The position numbers were made by a program, and so were the translations under genes. This document shows, piece after piece, positions 37,441-46,229 of a DNA stretch of 64,000 nt. Each line of letters starts with the position of its first letter. The first letter of the stretch is position 1. Origin of the DNA: BOG-931 sp963761525 (lineage in GTDB: Bacteria; Pseudomonadota; Alphaproteobacteria; Rhizobiales; Xanthobacteraceae); contig CAVXHG010000002.1 of the NCBI GenBank assembly GCA_963761525.1, positions 863,106 through 927,105 of the forward strand, given 5' to 3'. The notes beneath the pieces were generated by a model that saw nothing but the letters and a program-made list of their open reading frames with translations, was not told the DNA's origin and did no database searches.

Positions 37441-38836
37441 ATGATGTGTGAGAAAGATACATTGGATCTCGATACCTCATCTAAAGGCGAGCGCCTTTAT
37501 GCACTCGATAGTATCCGATTTTTTGCAGCTTTTTCTGTTTTATTTGGGCACTCTTGGGCCGAGCTCCTAAAATTCAGCGATAGACCTTCTATAGCATCGT
37601 ACGGCGGAATAATTACGCTCTACGGGATGCCGCTCTTTTTTGTACTGAGCGGGTTCGTAGTTCATTACAACTATAGCAACGTCTTTAAAACTGAGAACGC
37701 TGCCTTTGCTATAAGCACCTTCCTTGGTGCCCGGGTTGCTCGGGTTTACCCGTTATTTATCGCGGCTATGTTTGTCGGATACTCCATTCAAGGAATATTC
37801 TTATGGTTGGGCCAATACAATATGCCTTTTGCACTATTGGCGCTTCATGATTTGACGATGACCCAATCGTGGTTTTATCAGATCATGTTTTTAAGGCCCA
37901 TGCTTTATTTCGGCTTCGGCCTGGGGTGGTCTGTTTCAACCGAATTTTTTTTCTACTTAGCCTTTGTTGCGTTCGTAATTCCCTTATCCAAAAAAAAGAA
38001 TGTCAGAACTTTGATGCTCACTGCGGCAGTTTACACAATTGGCGTACCCGTTGTTTTGTTAGCAATACAACATCCAATCGCGCGCATCGGTGAATATTAT
38101 TTCCAGTCTTCAGATGACGGGCCTAATAGCTTCTCTTGGTGGTTTTTCTACTTCTCTCCTTATGTACGTATTTTCGAGTTTTTGCTGGGATGTTTAGTAG
38201 CGCAGATATATCTGGCCGTAAAAGATAGATCATCCTCGGCTCGGGAGGCGAAAGTTGGTTCCTGGGTTTGCTTGGTATCTTTGACGATTTTGGTGCTAGC
38301 GGGAGCTAGCTACGCGATTCCGCCGGTATCGGTACCCATGCAAGAAATTAACAAACTGAAAGAGAACTTTGGCTTGGCTGCGCCGATCGCATGCATCATC
38401 TTTTGCGCGGTGCGCTATCCACGGTCAGCTATCGCGTCTGTACTCGCCTTTAGACCATTCGTTCTATTAGGTGAAAGAAGCTATTCAATTTATGCCGTGC
38501 ATGTTTTAATGATAATTCTTTTTGCACGTTCAACCCCCCACTATTGACCGTTGTTAGTTTTGTAGACGCGTTTGTGCATGCTGCACTTGCAATGGTATTC
38601 TCTCTTCTATTTGCCTGTGCCAGTTACGAGTGGATCAAGTTCCGGCCCGGATCCATTTGCGGAAACTTTTCAATCGCTGGGCGGTATGTGCCCTCGGTTC
38701 ACAAAAAAAATCTTTGGACAAGTCTGGTTCTCGGTACCCAACAGAGATTTATCTGGTCGTGATTTTCGGGGCGATTGTCGCGTTGTGCGTGCTTTATCAG
38801 TTTGTGGTTATTCCGCGATATGGCGTAATTGTGTGA
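37441..38836 (+). CDS. Acyltransferase family 3 membrane protein (two frameshifts near 38538 and 38646)
   Basis: OafA/YrhL-type acyltransferase: LYALDSIRFFAAFSVLFGH with the conserved R and H, PLFFVLSGFVVHY, ARVARVYPLF and WSVSTEFFFYLAF. About ten membrane segments. The long frame stops at 38547 in a CCCCCC run. One more base there, and one in the C run near 38646, recover TVVSFVDAFVHAALAM and EWIKFPARIHL, the usual C-terminal end, plus a last membrane segment ending at 38836. It would acetylate or acylate a sugar on the polymer during or before export. Confidence 0.82.
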
Positions 38837-38938
38837 ATTTAGGTTTTAGGGCGCTTTGCCAATGCTCATTGATTTGCTACTCGATCAATGGGGCGGAATG
38901 TATCGGAGTTGTGCGCCTAAATCTTGTAAGGTGCTGCA

Positions 38939-39646
38939 ATGATCACTAAGCGAAATCTTTTTTTGTCATTGGGAGGCGTGGCGGTCGTTGTATCTGCATT
39001 CTTTCTAACTAATGCTATTTTAAATTGGCTTAGCCCACTTGTTAGGTCTGTCGACCAGTCTTCGCCAGAGCGAACTCAAAATCTCATTCTTTCCAGCGCA
39101 AATTTTTTGTCTTCGAATTGGAAGATGTACGAGGCTCCTAAAGTTGAGGCGTCCGCAGCTGTAGTTCCGAATGGGGTGAAATCAGTTTTTAAGCTGATTG
39201 AATTGAGTGACGGAGGCGCACATTATTTTGGCGTCTTTACAGGTGTGAACCGCCTTACTTCGGGAAACGTTTATACATTTTCAATCTATTTTAAGCCACT
39301 CGAGCGTTCCGCCGTGTTACTGGAAGTGAGGGACGACCCGCACAGCAAAGGTGGAACAAATACCTGTAGCGTGTCGAACGCCAACGTTGCAGGAACTTCG
39401 AAATACGCCGGAGACGTCATTAATGGTTCAATCGAGAATGTTGGTGGCGACTGGTTGCGCTGCTCTGCCTCTATGGTCTTTAGTATGGCAAATGGAATTG
39501 TCGCTATCTATTTAGCCAATCCCGACGGTGCGACGAAATATCAAGGCGATGGTCATTCTGGACTTTTGATTGGGGGCGCGCAATTCGAAATTGGCGATCA
39601 TGTCACCGCATACACGCCAAGTTCTATTGATTTGGCTAAAAATTAA
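38939..39646 (+). CDS. Membrane-anchored beta-sandwich (carbohydrate-binding-like) protein
   Basis: The 235-residue protein has one N-terminal membrane segment (about 7-30) and an extracytoplasmic domain. NLILSSANFLSSNWKM, then YTFSIYFKPLER, DWLRCSASMVF, IYLANPDG and FEIGDHVTAYTPS match the lectin/CBM-like jelly roll found in phage tail and receptor-binding proteins and in some polysaccharide proteins. Its GC content is low. It may bind polysaccharide or be a horizontally acquired surface protein. The function is unknown. Confidence 0.6.
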   Translation: MITKRNLFLSLGGVAVVVSAFFLTNAILNWLSPLVRSVDQSSPERTQNLILSSANFLSSNWKMYEAPKVEASAAVVPNGVKSVFKLIELSDGGAHYFGVFTGVNRLTSGNVYTFSIYFKPLERSAVLLEVRDDPHSKGGTNTCSVSNANVAGTSKYAGDVINGSIENVGGDWLRCSASMVFSMANGIVAIYLANPDGATKYQGDGHSGLLIGGAQFEIGDHVTAYTPSSIDLAKN

Positions 39647-39747
39647 GGATGTTGTCCACTTCGGTCCATCCAAATCTTATTCGGGTTTTCTGTAACCCTG
39701 CGGTGAGGACCGCGGTTAGCCCGGCTTGAGAGAGGCTGCCCTCTGGG

Positions 39748-39963
39748 TCAACCAGTGCGATCTATCTGATCGTTGATTATTTCTCGAAGGGCATCGATAC
39801 CGTCGCTCGTGAAGGCGGGTACTTCGCCTCCATCGATATCGTGAACCCACAACTTTCCGTTCTCAGGCTCAAGTTGGTCCAACAGTTCCCATAGCACGTC
39901 CTCATCGCGGCCGAGGATCTGAGCAACTCGCCGGATCGTGAAGACGTGAGAGACGGCCGCCAT
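39748..39963 (-). CDS. Small accessory protein of the IS66 element
   Basis: A 71-residue protein whose ATG (39961-39963) lies three bases after the tnpC stop. It has a helix-turn-helix-like start (IRRVAQILGRDEDVLWELLDQL) and an acidic C-terminus. Such small ORFs follow tnpC in several rhizobial IS66 copies; the role is unknown. Confidence 0.6.
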   Translation of the reverse strand: MAAVSHVFTIRRVAQILGRDEDVLWELLDQLEPENGKLWVHDIDGGEVPAFTSDGIDALREIINDQIDRTG

Positions 39964-39966
39964 GGC

Positions 39967-41624
39967 TCAAGCGGCCACCTGGAGGTTCGGCTGTTTCCAC
40001 TGCCACGGCAGGAGTTCAGGAAGCCTAGCCTGCGGGATGTCGGCGATGCGGGCGAGCACATCGGCCAGCCAGGCCTGCGGATCGACGTCGTTGAGCTTGG
40101 CCGTCATGATCAGCGTCGCCATGGCTGCGGCCCGGTCGGCTCCGCGTTCGGAACCGGCGAAGAGCCACGACTTCCGACCCAGTGCAAATCCGCGCAGAGC
40201 GCGCTCGGCCGCATTGTTGGTCAGGCAGATCCTGCCATCGTCGATGAAGCGGGCAAACCGATCCCAGCGCTTGAGCATGTAGTCGATCGGCTCGGCGACG
40301 GAGGCCGAGCGCGACAAACGGGAACGCTCCTCACGCAGCCACGCTTCCAGAGCGGCCAGAAGCGGCGCGCTTTGTTCCTGGCGGACGCGCAGACGCTCTT
40401 CGGCGCTCAGGCCGTTGATGCCGCGCTCGATATCGAACAGCGCGTCGATGCGCTTGACCGCCTCCAGCGCGATCGGCGAGATCGCCGCCGCGTTCTTTCC
40501 GCGCCGTGCATTGGCGGCGATATCGGCCAGCTCGAAGAACTGCCGCCTTGCATGTGCCCAGCACAGTGCGGCCGTGATCGCTCCCTGGCACGCGCGAGGG
40601 ATCGTAAAGCTCGTTATAGCCGCTGTAGGCGTCGGCCTGCAGGATGCCGGTGAAGTCTCGAAGATGCCGCGCCGGATGCTCATGCCTTCGATCGCGCGAG
40701 GCGTAATAGAGCGCCGCCGGCGGCGCGCGACCGCCAAAGGGCCGATCGTCGCGGACATAGGTCCAGATGTGCCCCGTGACCGTCTTGCCCTTGGCCAGGA
40801 TCGGCACGGTGGTGTCGTCGCCATGCAGCCGCTCGGCAGCCAGGACATGGCGCTCGATCAGCGCATGCAGCGGCTGCAGGACCGTCGTGCAGGCGCCGAC
40901 CTGGTCGGCCAGCGTCGACACGCTCAGATCGATGCCTTCGCGACGATATCGCTCGCTCTGGCGGTTCAGCGGCTGATGCTGGCCGAACTTCTCGAACAGG
41001 ATCATGGCCAGCAGGTTCGGTCCGGCGAAGCCGCGCGGCGTCACATGGAACGGCGCCGGCGGCTGGCTGATCGTCTCGCACTCCCGGCACGAGAACTTCT
41101 CGCGCACCGTCTGGATCACCTTCCACTGCCGCGGGATCACCTCCAGCGTCTCGGTGATATCCTCGCCCAGCTTCGACAGCTTCGCCGACCCGCAGCAGGG
41201 ACAGCTCTCCGGCGCGGCGATCACGACGCGCTCGCGCGGCAGATGATCGGGGAACGGCTTGCGCGAAGGCCGCTTGCGCTGGAACGATCTGTACCGTCTG
41301 CGTCCGGGCCGCCGCATTCTCGGCCGCCAGCTCGTCCTCGGTCGCTGCCGCCTCCAGGTCTTCGAGCTGAAGCTCCATCTGCTCCAGCAGCCGCGCCTTG
41401 CGCTCCGAGCGCGTGCCGTAGAGCTCGCGCCGCAGCTTCTCGATCTCAAGCTTGAGATGGGCGATCAGCGCTTCCGTGCTGGAAGATCCGCCTGCGCATT
41501 GGCCGCTTCGGCTTGGCGAGCCGCAGCATCGGCCTCGGCTTGCCACGCGCGCGGCGCGCTCGGCAAGGATCATCGCATGCGCGGCGGCAAGATCGGATGG
41601 CAGCGATTCAAATTGCGATGTCAC
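39967..41624 (-). pseudogene. tnpC: IS66 transposase TnpC, broken by several frameshifts
   Basis: The protein begins MTSQFESLPSDLAAAHAMIL and has the coiled-coil region (LIAHLKLEIEKLRRELYG). It then shifts frame twice around 41490-41560, again near 41290 and again near 40600. The zinc-binding part (CPCCGSAKL, CRECETI) and the DDE residues are visible: LHGDDTTVP, LQADAYSGYNELYD and NNAAERALRG. The stop is at 39967. With at least four breaks, the copy is not expected to produce active transposase unless all are sequencing errors. Confidence 0.88.
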
Positions 41625-41669
41625 TCGGCGATGAGAATCATATTCGTCAGCAACTGCAAAGCAAAAGCG

Positions 41670-42018
41670 TCACCCCACCGATGTCGGACGCCAGGTTTCC
41701 TGCGGATTTCGCCAATCAATTCCGGACAGCAGGTAGCCGAGCTGCGCCGAGGAGATCGTCACCGCGCCATCCGCCGGCGCTCGGCCACAAGAAGCGGCCC
41801 CGCTCCAATCGCTTCGTAAACAGGCAGGCGCCCTGGCCGTCATGCCAGATCACCTTCAAAAGATTGCCGCTGCGGCCACGAAAGCAAAACAGATGGCCGC
41901 TCAGCGGATCGCGCCGCAGCACTTCCTGCACCTGCAGCGACAGGCTCGCAAAGCCCTTCCTCATGTCGGTGTGGCCGGTCGCCAGCCAAACCCGCACGCC
42001 GCTCGGAACCGGAATCAT
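41670..42018 (-). CDS. tnpB: IS66 Orf2-like protein TnpB (frameshifted near 41775)
   Basis: IPVPSGVRVWLATGHTDMRK and FCFRGRSGNLLKVIWHDGQG are the family signature. After one extra base in the GCCGGC near 41775 the true C-terminus reads ADGAVTISSAQLGYLL and GIDWRNPQ, with a stop at 41670. The start overlaps the tnpA stop (ATGA at 42015-42018). TnpB is required with TnpA and TnpC for IS66 transposition; its biochemical role is not clear. Confidence 0.88.
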
Positions 42019-42467
42019 GGCCGCTCCAGCACCGCGACAACACGCGCCAGCGCCGCCGCATCGACACCAGCGTCAACGATCACACGACGCCCGCACGTCA
42101 GCACGATTTCTATCCGACCCAGCGCCGTATCCGGACAGGGTGAGGATGGCGAGTTCTCCGCGGCTTCAAGGCGTTCCGGCAACGACGGCGCACTGCTCGT
42201 CAAAGGCTCGCGACTGCTGATAATCGCCGGCGCAAACGTCGTAGTCTCATCGGCCTCGACAAGGCGCCCCTCTCGGGCCAGCCGCCGCCAGGTGAACAGT
42301 TGGCTCGCAGACAAACCGTTCCGCCGCGCCGTTGCCGACCCAAGCCGCGGCCCACCGTAGCTCTCCGCCACGATCCGCCGCTTCTCTTCCAGCGTCCAAC
42401 GACGCCGCGCGCCCGTCGAAATTACCTCGAGCCGAGAGACCTTCGACACAGGCGTATGGTCAGTCAT
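42015..42467 (-). CDS. tnpA: IS66 Orf1-like protein TnpA (helix-turn-helix)
   Basis: Intact protein of 150 residues: RRRWTLEEKRRIVAESYGG and ATARRNGLSASQLFTWRR form the helix-turn-helix of IS66/IS3-like OrfA proteins, and VLTCGRRVIVDAGVDAAAL is the typical C-terminal region. The start at 42467 has almost no leader before the neighbouring gene, which is unusual for IS66. Confidence 0.9.
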   Translation of the reverse strand: MTDHTPVSKVSRLEVISTGARRRWTLEEKRRIVAESYGGPRLGSATARRNGLSASQLFTWRRLAREGRLVEADETTTFAPAIISSREPLTSSAPSLPERLEAAENSPSSPCPDTALGRIEIVLTCGRRVIVDAGVDAAALARVVAVLERP

Positions 42468-42471
42468 ACGA

Positions 42472-42822
42472 CTATGTCTTCACTCCCAAGCCGCATCGGA
42501 CAAGGCGGTACTTGGCGGAAGGATACGGTTTCTTTGTTACTCCCTCGAATGTACAGACGATCTTTGATCCAGTTAAATAGTACACCTCATATTGGTTCGT
42601 TTGGTCTATGAGTTCCACCATATAATTATTAGGCGCAAGAAGTTTGACTGTCGCCGATTTTGGAGTGTTGGTTTGAAAAATTTTTTCGCCATCAACCAAG
42701 CAATAAATATTGCACTTTGCGTTTGAATTACAGTCATAAATAGCAGGCGATTGTGCCAAAGCCGGCAGGGGGCCAAATAAAGTTAACCCACCGCAGATCG
42801 CGGCGTATAATCTCTTCCGCAT
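42472..42822 (-). CDS. Small exported protein of unknown function
   Basis: The 116-residue protein has a clear Sec signal peptide (MRKRLYAAICGG, hydrophobic core, cleavage after ALA about residue 23). The mature part has several cysteines (YDCNSNAKCNIYC, then IVCTFEG and VRC), which could form disulfides in the periplasm. I do not recognise the family. Its last codons abut the IS66 element, so the C-terminal residues may derive partly from the insertion. Confidence 0.55.
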   Translation of the reverse strand: MRKRLYAAICGGLTLFGPLPALAQSPAIYDCNSNAKCNIYCLVDGEKIFQTNTPKSATVKLLAPNNYMVELIDQTNQYEVYYLTGSKIVCTFEGVTKKPYPSAKYRLVRCGLGVKT

Positions 42823-43087
42823 TTAACTCTCCCGATGTATTTAGAGTGAGTAGTGACAATATTGGTAGGTCTGCGGGTCCAAGAGTGTCCCGCCGTAATG
42901 ACACAAGCTCAATAGTCTTTGACTGGTTTCGACTAAAGGCGCCCGTGGTTTGCTAATGGGCGACCACTCATGCAGATCATGCTATTAGTTGTCTGCAGCT
43001 CAATCGGCTGGCAGTTCCCGAGTAAATGAAAGCCGCTTTCCGGAATAGCCGCGGTCACTTCTGTTCATCTTTTCCGACTTGCCGATC

Positions 43088-44166
43088 TCAAGCTTTGCCG
43101 TGATAAACAGTGTTACTCACTGTTGATATGACCTTTGCAAAAAGCTGCGTAACAGGCTTTTCGAGGCATACGTGAGCGACGTAAGCGACGACGATAAAAA
43201 ACGCGCTCCCGATTATGGCAATGACGGCAAATTGACCGATCGGCGACAGCGGGATAGTCGCTGCGACGGCCACAACGTAGGTGGAGAGCGGCGCCTTGCC
43301 GAGCGTTAGCGCTGTGATGAGCGGTTCATGCGTGAGGTAGAGCGGATAGGTCAGATCGCCGGCACGGTTCATGATTCGATTGTTTTTGGTTAGATCGAAG
43401 ATGGGCGGTAGTGACAGGGCAAAGCACACAATTCCGGCATAAAACCAGCCGCTGTCAAACCAATAATGTGCGCCCTTCATCATGCAGGCGACTGCTGCAG
43501 GCAAAAACATCGCGCCCAAGCGTCGGTCGAGCGGAAGTTTACCAAGATTTTCCGTGCGAAATGACCGGCAAGAAAGAACGGCAAGAGCGTCGGGAAGAAG
43601 ATGTAGGCGAGATTGAACCATTGCGGTCCATAAAGAAAATACGACAGCACTATTGCGCGGAGGGTTGAAGACGCGACAAATAGCGTTACGGCCAAGACGT
43701 TTGATCGCAAAATGAATGGCGCAATCAGGTAAAAGCAGACTTCCGGGACGAGAGACCAGCCGATGCCGAGCGGTCCGGGCAATACATCGTAGGTTTCCGG
43801 ATAGGCGGTGAAAGCCATCCTCCAATCGGCGCCAAAAAGGATCAGGGTTGTAAGGTGATCGATCGCCGGTTTGTCGACCCACCGGGTGATGCCGATGGCG
43901 ACCAACACGACTAGTATCATCGCCCACCATAGCGGATAAATGCGCAAAAATCTCGCGCGATAGAACTCAGCTATATCGTGGCCGCCGTGGTATTTTTGTT
44001 CCAGCACGAAACTCATCAGGAAGCCGCTGACCACAAAGAACATCATGACGGCATGGCCACCGCCGATGCCGAAAAGGAGATAATCAGGGTGGTCAATTTT
44101 GAATAGAAAGAGGGCGAGATGGGCCAGGGCAACCGACAGGGCCAAGAATAGCCGAATTGTACCCAT
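43088..44166 (-). CDS. Acyltransferase family 3 membrane protein (frameshifted near 43545)
   Basis: The start is the ATG at 44166, with GGGGAGCAGG just upstream. IRLFLALSVALAHL, VMMFFVVSGFLMSFVLEQKY and YRARFLRIYPLWWAM are OafA-type signatures, and IGWSLVPEVCFYLIAPF is the mid-protein motif. The frames rejoin by adding one base near 43545, giving GKLPLDRRLGAMFLPAA and YPLYLTHEPLI. It would transfer an acyl group to surface sugars and is the second such enzyme in the window. Confidence 0.82.
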
Positions 44167-44411
44167 TGACCTGCTCCCCAGCAGCGGCAATCGTAACGTG
44201 AGAGAGCAATGCTTGAAACCGGCGATTTGATAATTGTGCTTTATGGCACCGGCGATGAGCGTAAGCATTCCGCAACTGATCGCCGCAAATCGGCCCGCTG
44301 ACAGAAATGCTTGGATTATGCCAGTCGGCTCACCAAAGTTAGGTTGGGGAATTTAGCGTAATCGTCAGCGTTAATAACCGTGGGCCGACACTGGCAGTTG
44401 GTCTTTTGCTG

Positions 44412-44512
44412 AAAGCCGAAGCCCATATTCACAACTAGAACGAGCCCCGACGAGGTCTTCCCGATTTTGATATCGTCACGTCAAAACTACAGAATCCGCG
44501 AGGGAAGGAGTT
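44412..44512 (+). repeat. Left copy of an imperfect direct repeat of about 100 bp
   Basis: Shares AAGCCGAAGCC, TATTCACAAC, CACGTCAAAAC, AGAATC and AGGGAA-GGAG, in the same order and spacing, with about 49598-49694. The region between the copies holds the XRE-YqaJ-ERF island. Identity was judged by eye only. Confidence 0.65.
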
Positions 44513-44564
44513 GGCAGTTTTGATTATGAGCGCTATGCAGACGACGGTGCTTGGCTTTAATGCG

Positions 44565-44595
44565 AGAGAGGCCGCCAAATTGAGGCGGCCTCTCT
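44565..44595. terminator. Perfect 12-bp-stem hairpin, possible terminator
   Basis: AGAGAGGCCGCC at 44565-44576, a 7-base loop, and the exact reverse complement at 44584-44595. It lies about 85 bp downstream of the small minus-strand gene ending at 44681. No T-run follows on either strand, so an intrinsic terminator is possible but not proven. Confidence 0.5.
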
Positions 44596-44680
44596 GGACG
44601 GCTAATGAGTTCTTACGGACGGTTTAGTCCCGCTTCCATGCCCGGAAGCTCTGTCAAACAGAGTTCCGGCAGTTTCGCGG

Positions 44681-44936
44681 TCAGGGGGTCGTGTTGATCT
44701 TCGGCAGGTTGACGCCGATCAACTGGGTTTGTCCATTTTGGCTCGAACCAACTCCGACCAGGTTGGGCGGCGCCACGAGGATGTTGGCGTTCGACATAAG
44801 GGCTCGTGCTAGCGCCAACGGATATCGGCGAGGACGGCAGTGGCGTTGATGGACCGCTAAGTACGCCGGCCTGCGCCATTGCGCTTGTTGCAGCCCCAAG
44901 ATCAGGACTGAAATGGGACCTCCGCCCTAGGAGCAA
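44681..44936 (-). CDS. Small hypothetical protein (frameshifted near 44805)
   Basis: One frame starts MLLGRRSHFSPDLGAATSAM and reads PSTPLPSSPISVGAS. The other ends with SNANILVAPPNLVGVG and QLIGVNLPKINTTP. Removing one C of the CCC near 44805 joins them into about 84 residues. The C-terminal half looks conserved and low in charge. I do not know a function. A strong hairpin lies downstream. Confidence 0.45.
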
Positions 44937-45022
44937 CGTGTCCTTGCTCCCGCAACCAGATCATTATTTGAAGAAATCGAGCGTTTAGTCCCATTTTTCG
45001 GCTTTCATGGGCAAAGTCTCAA

Positions 45023-45301
45023 TTACGCCTTGGCAGCTTTTTGCCGCTGACTTTTCCGCAGGCGAACGCCCGGGCCTCCGCCATTCTCATCGATGAATTC
45101 GAGGCCGGCCATCTCAAGCGCTTTCCGCAGGGCGGCAACAGTCGATGCGTGTGCGACCATAACGCCGGGCTTTGATTCTAGGCGCTTTATCGTTGGCAGA
45201 GACACTGATGAAGCGTTTGCCAAATCGCGTTGCTCCCAACGCAATAGAGCTCGTCCAGCCCGTATGAGCTCACTGCTGAGAACAAGCGCCGTTTTTCCCA
45301 T
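45023..45301 (-). CDS. XRE-family transcriptional regulator
   Basis: Compact 92-residue Cro/CI-type regulator: the helix-turn-helix spans about residues 17-45 (RALLRWEQRDLANASSV, then LPTIKRLE), and the C-terminal LRKALEMAGLEFIDENGGG and GVRLRK are common in rhizobial XRE proteins. It is divergent from the YqaJ gene, and the intergenic space contains two palindromic sites (45322-45336 and 45359-45373) that are its probable operators. It may repress both itself and the recombination genes, as in phage lysogeny modules. Confidence 0.88.
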   Translation of the reverse strand: MGKTALVLSSELIRAGRALLRWEQRDLANASSVSLPTIKRLESKPGVMVAHASTVAALRKALEMAGLEFIDENGGGPGVRLRKSQRQKAAKA

Positions 45302-45321
45302 TTTAGCCCTGAGTATTATTT

Positions 45322-45373
45322 GATACCTGAGGTATTGACTAGTTAGTGTGGCCGATATAATACCTCAGGTATC
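45322..45373. promoter_or_regulatory. Paired palindromic operators flanking a promoter
   Basis: GATACCTGAGGTATT at 45322-45336 and its exact reverse complement AATACCTCAGGTATC at 45359-45373. Each contains the palindrome TACCTNAGGTA. A TTGACT (45335-45340) and TATAAT (45356-45361) with a 15-bp spacer overlap the inner edges of the sites, so a bound repressor would cover the promoter of the plus-strand exonuclease gene. The left site is 21 bp upstream of the XRE start. Confidence 0.85.
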
Positions 45374-45395
45374 ATTATGTTTAGGAGGTGTGACT

Positions 45396-46229
45396 ATGTC
45401 AGAGCATCTTACGAGAACCGTCGGGATCACCAATAGACGATCGTTTATCGGCGGCTCCGACGCCCGGATCATCATGGGCAATGATGAGGCTGCCCTGCTG
45501 CGGCTATGGCGGGAGAAGCGCGGCGAGGCCGAGCCGGAGGACCTCTCCGGCAATCTCATCGTCCAGCTGGGCTCCGTCACCGAGGACCTCAACCGGCGCT
45601 GGTACGAGCTCAATACCGGGCAGGTCATTACCGACATCCAGCGGCGCGTCCGCCATCCGGCGATCCGCTGGATGGCGGCCACACTCGATGGTCGGGTTGA
45701 AGCAAGCGGGGCGGTGTTCGAAGCCAAGTTCATGCTGCCGTGGTCGTTCTCGGAGGAAGCGGCCGCGGCGAAATACATGCCGCAGCTGCAGCACAATATG
45801 TGGGCCGTTGGTGCAAGGTCGGCGGTGCTCTCGGTGATCACCGGCGGCGGCAAGTGGGTGGAGATCACGACCCATGCCGACCCGCTCTATCAGCACCTGA
45901 TCGTCACCGCGGAGCGGAAGTTCTGGCGCTGTGTCGAGAGCGGCGAGCCACCCCGCCTGTTCGGGGTCGAGCCGCCAAAGCCGCGCATCGAGGCGGTGCG
46001 CATCGTCGACATGAGCGCCTCCAATGCCTGGGCGGAGTTCGCCGGGGTCTTTGCCCGGACCCGATCGGCCCATCTCGAGCACGAACAGGCCAAGGCCGAA
46101 CTGAAGAGCCTGATGCCGGAGGATGCCAAGGAGGCGATCGGCCATGGCATCCGGGCCAAGCGCTCGAAGTCGGGCGCCGTCAGCTTCGACCTCCTGAGCG
46201 TCGGAGGAAGCCATGCAGCGGTCCAGTGA
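45396..46229 (+). CDS. YqaJ-family viral recombinase/exonuclease
   Basis: Start at the ATG at 45396, preceded by AGGAGGTG. The 277-residue protein matches the lambda-exonuclease-like YqaJ family: SFIGGSDARIIMG, IVQLGSVTEDLNRRWYE, MAATLDGRVE and VFEAKFML carry the catalytic residues of the PD-(D/E)XK nuclease (Glu, Asp, Glu-x-Lys). It would resect dsDNA ends for annealing by the ERF protein, whose GTG start overlaps this stop (46226-46229). The frame is intact and the gene is controlled by the paired operators upstream. Confidence 0.9.
   Translation: MSEHLTRTVGITNRRSFIGGSDARIIMGNDEAALLRLWREKRGEAEPEDLSGNLIVQLGSVTEDLNRRWYELNTGQVITDIQRRVRHPAIRWMAATLDGRVEASGAVFEAKFMLPWSFSEEAAAAKYMPQLQHNMWAVGARSAVLSVITGGGKWVEITTHADPLYQHLIVTAERKFWRCVESGEPPRLFGVEPPKPRIEAVRIVDMSASNAWAEFAGVFARTRSAHLEHEQAKAELKSLMPEDAKEAIGHGIRAKRSKSGAVSFDLLSVGGSHAAVQ

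Larger units (their letters stand above)
39748..42467 (-). mobile_element. IS66-family insertion sequence, decayed
   Basis: On the minus strand the order is tnpA (42467-42015), tnpB (42018-41670), tnpC (41624-39967) and a small accessory ORF (39963-39748). This is the IS66 arrangement with rhizobial-type proteins. tnpC and tnpB carry several frameshifts. The limits given here are those of the genes. I could not identify convincing terminal inverted repeats or a target duplication. The 5' side ends only a few bases from the host gene at 42472, so the right terminus may be lost or lie within that gene's 3' end. Confidence 0.85.
44167..44680. other. Intergenic region with one long hairpin
   Basis: About 510 bp without a supported gene. 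It contains the left copy of an imperfect direct repeat (about 44412-44512) and a perfect 12-bp-stem hairpin (44565-44595). A 33-codon reading from 44527 runs through the hairpin and is not called. Confidence 0.5.

Noticed and set aside
40415..41455. 346-codon plus-strand frame across the IS66 transposase
   Set aside because: It is antisense to tnpC, whose minus-strand product shows zinc and DDE motifs.
39650..42600. Terminal inverted repeats and target duplication for IS66
   Set aside because: I compared both flanks for the expected GTAA-type ends and found no convincing pair.
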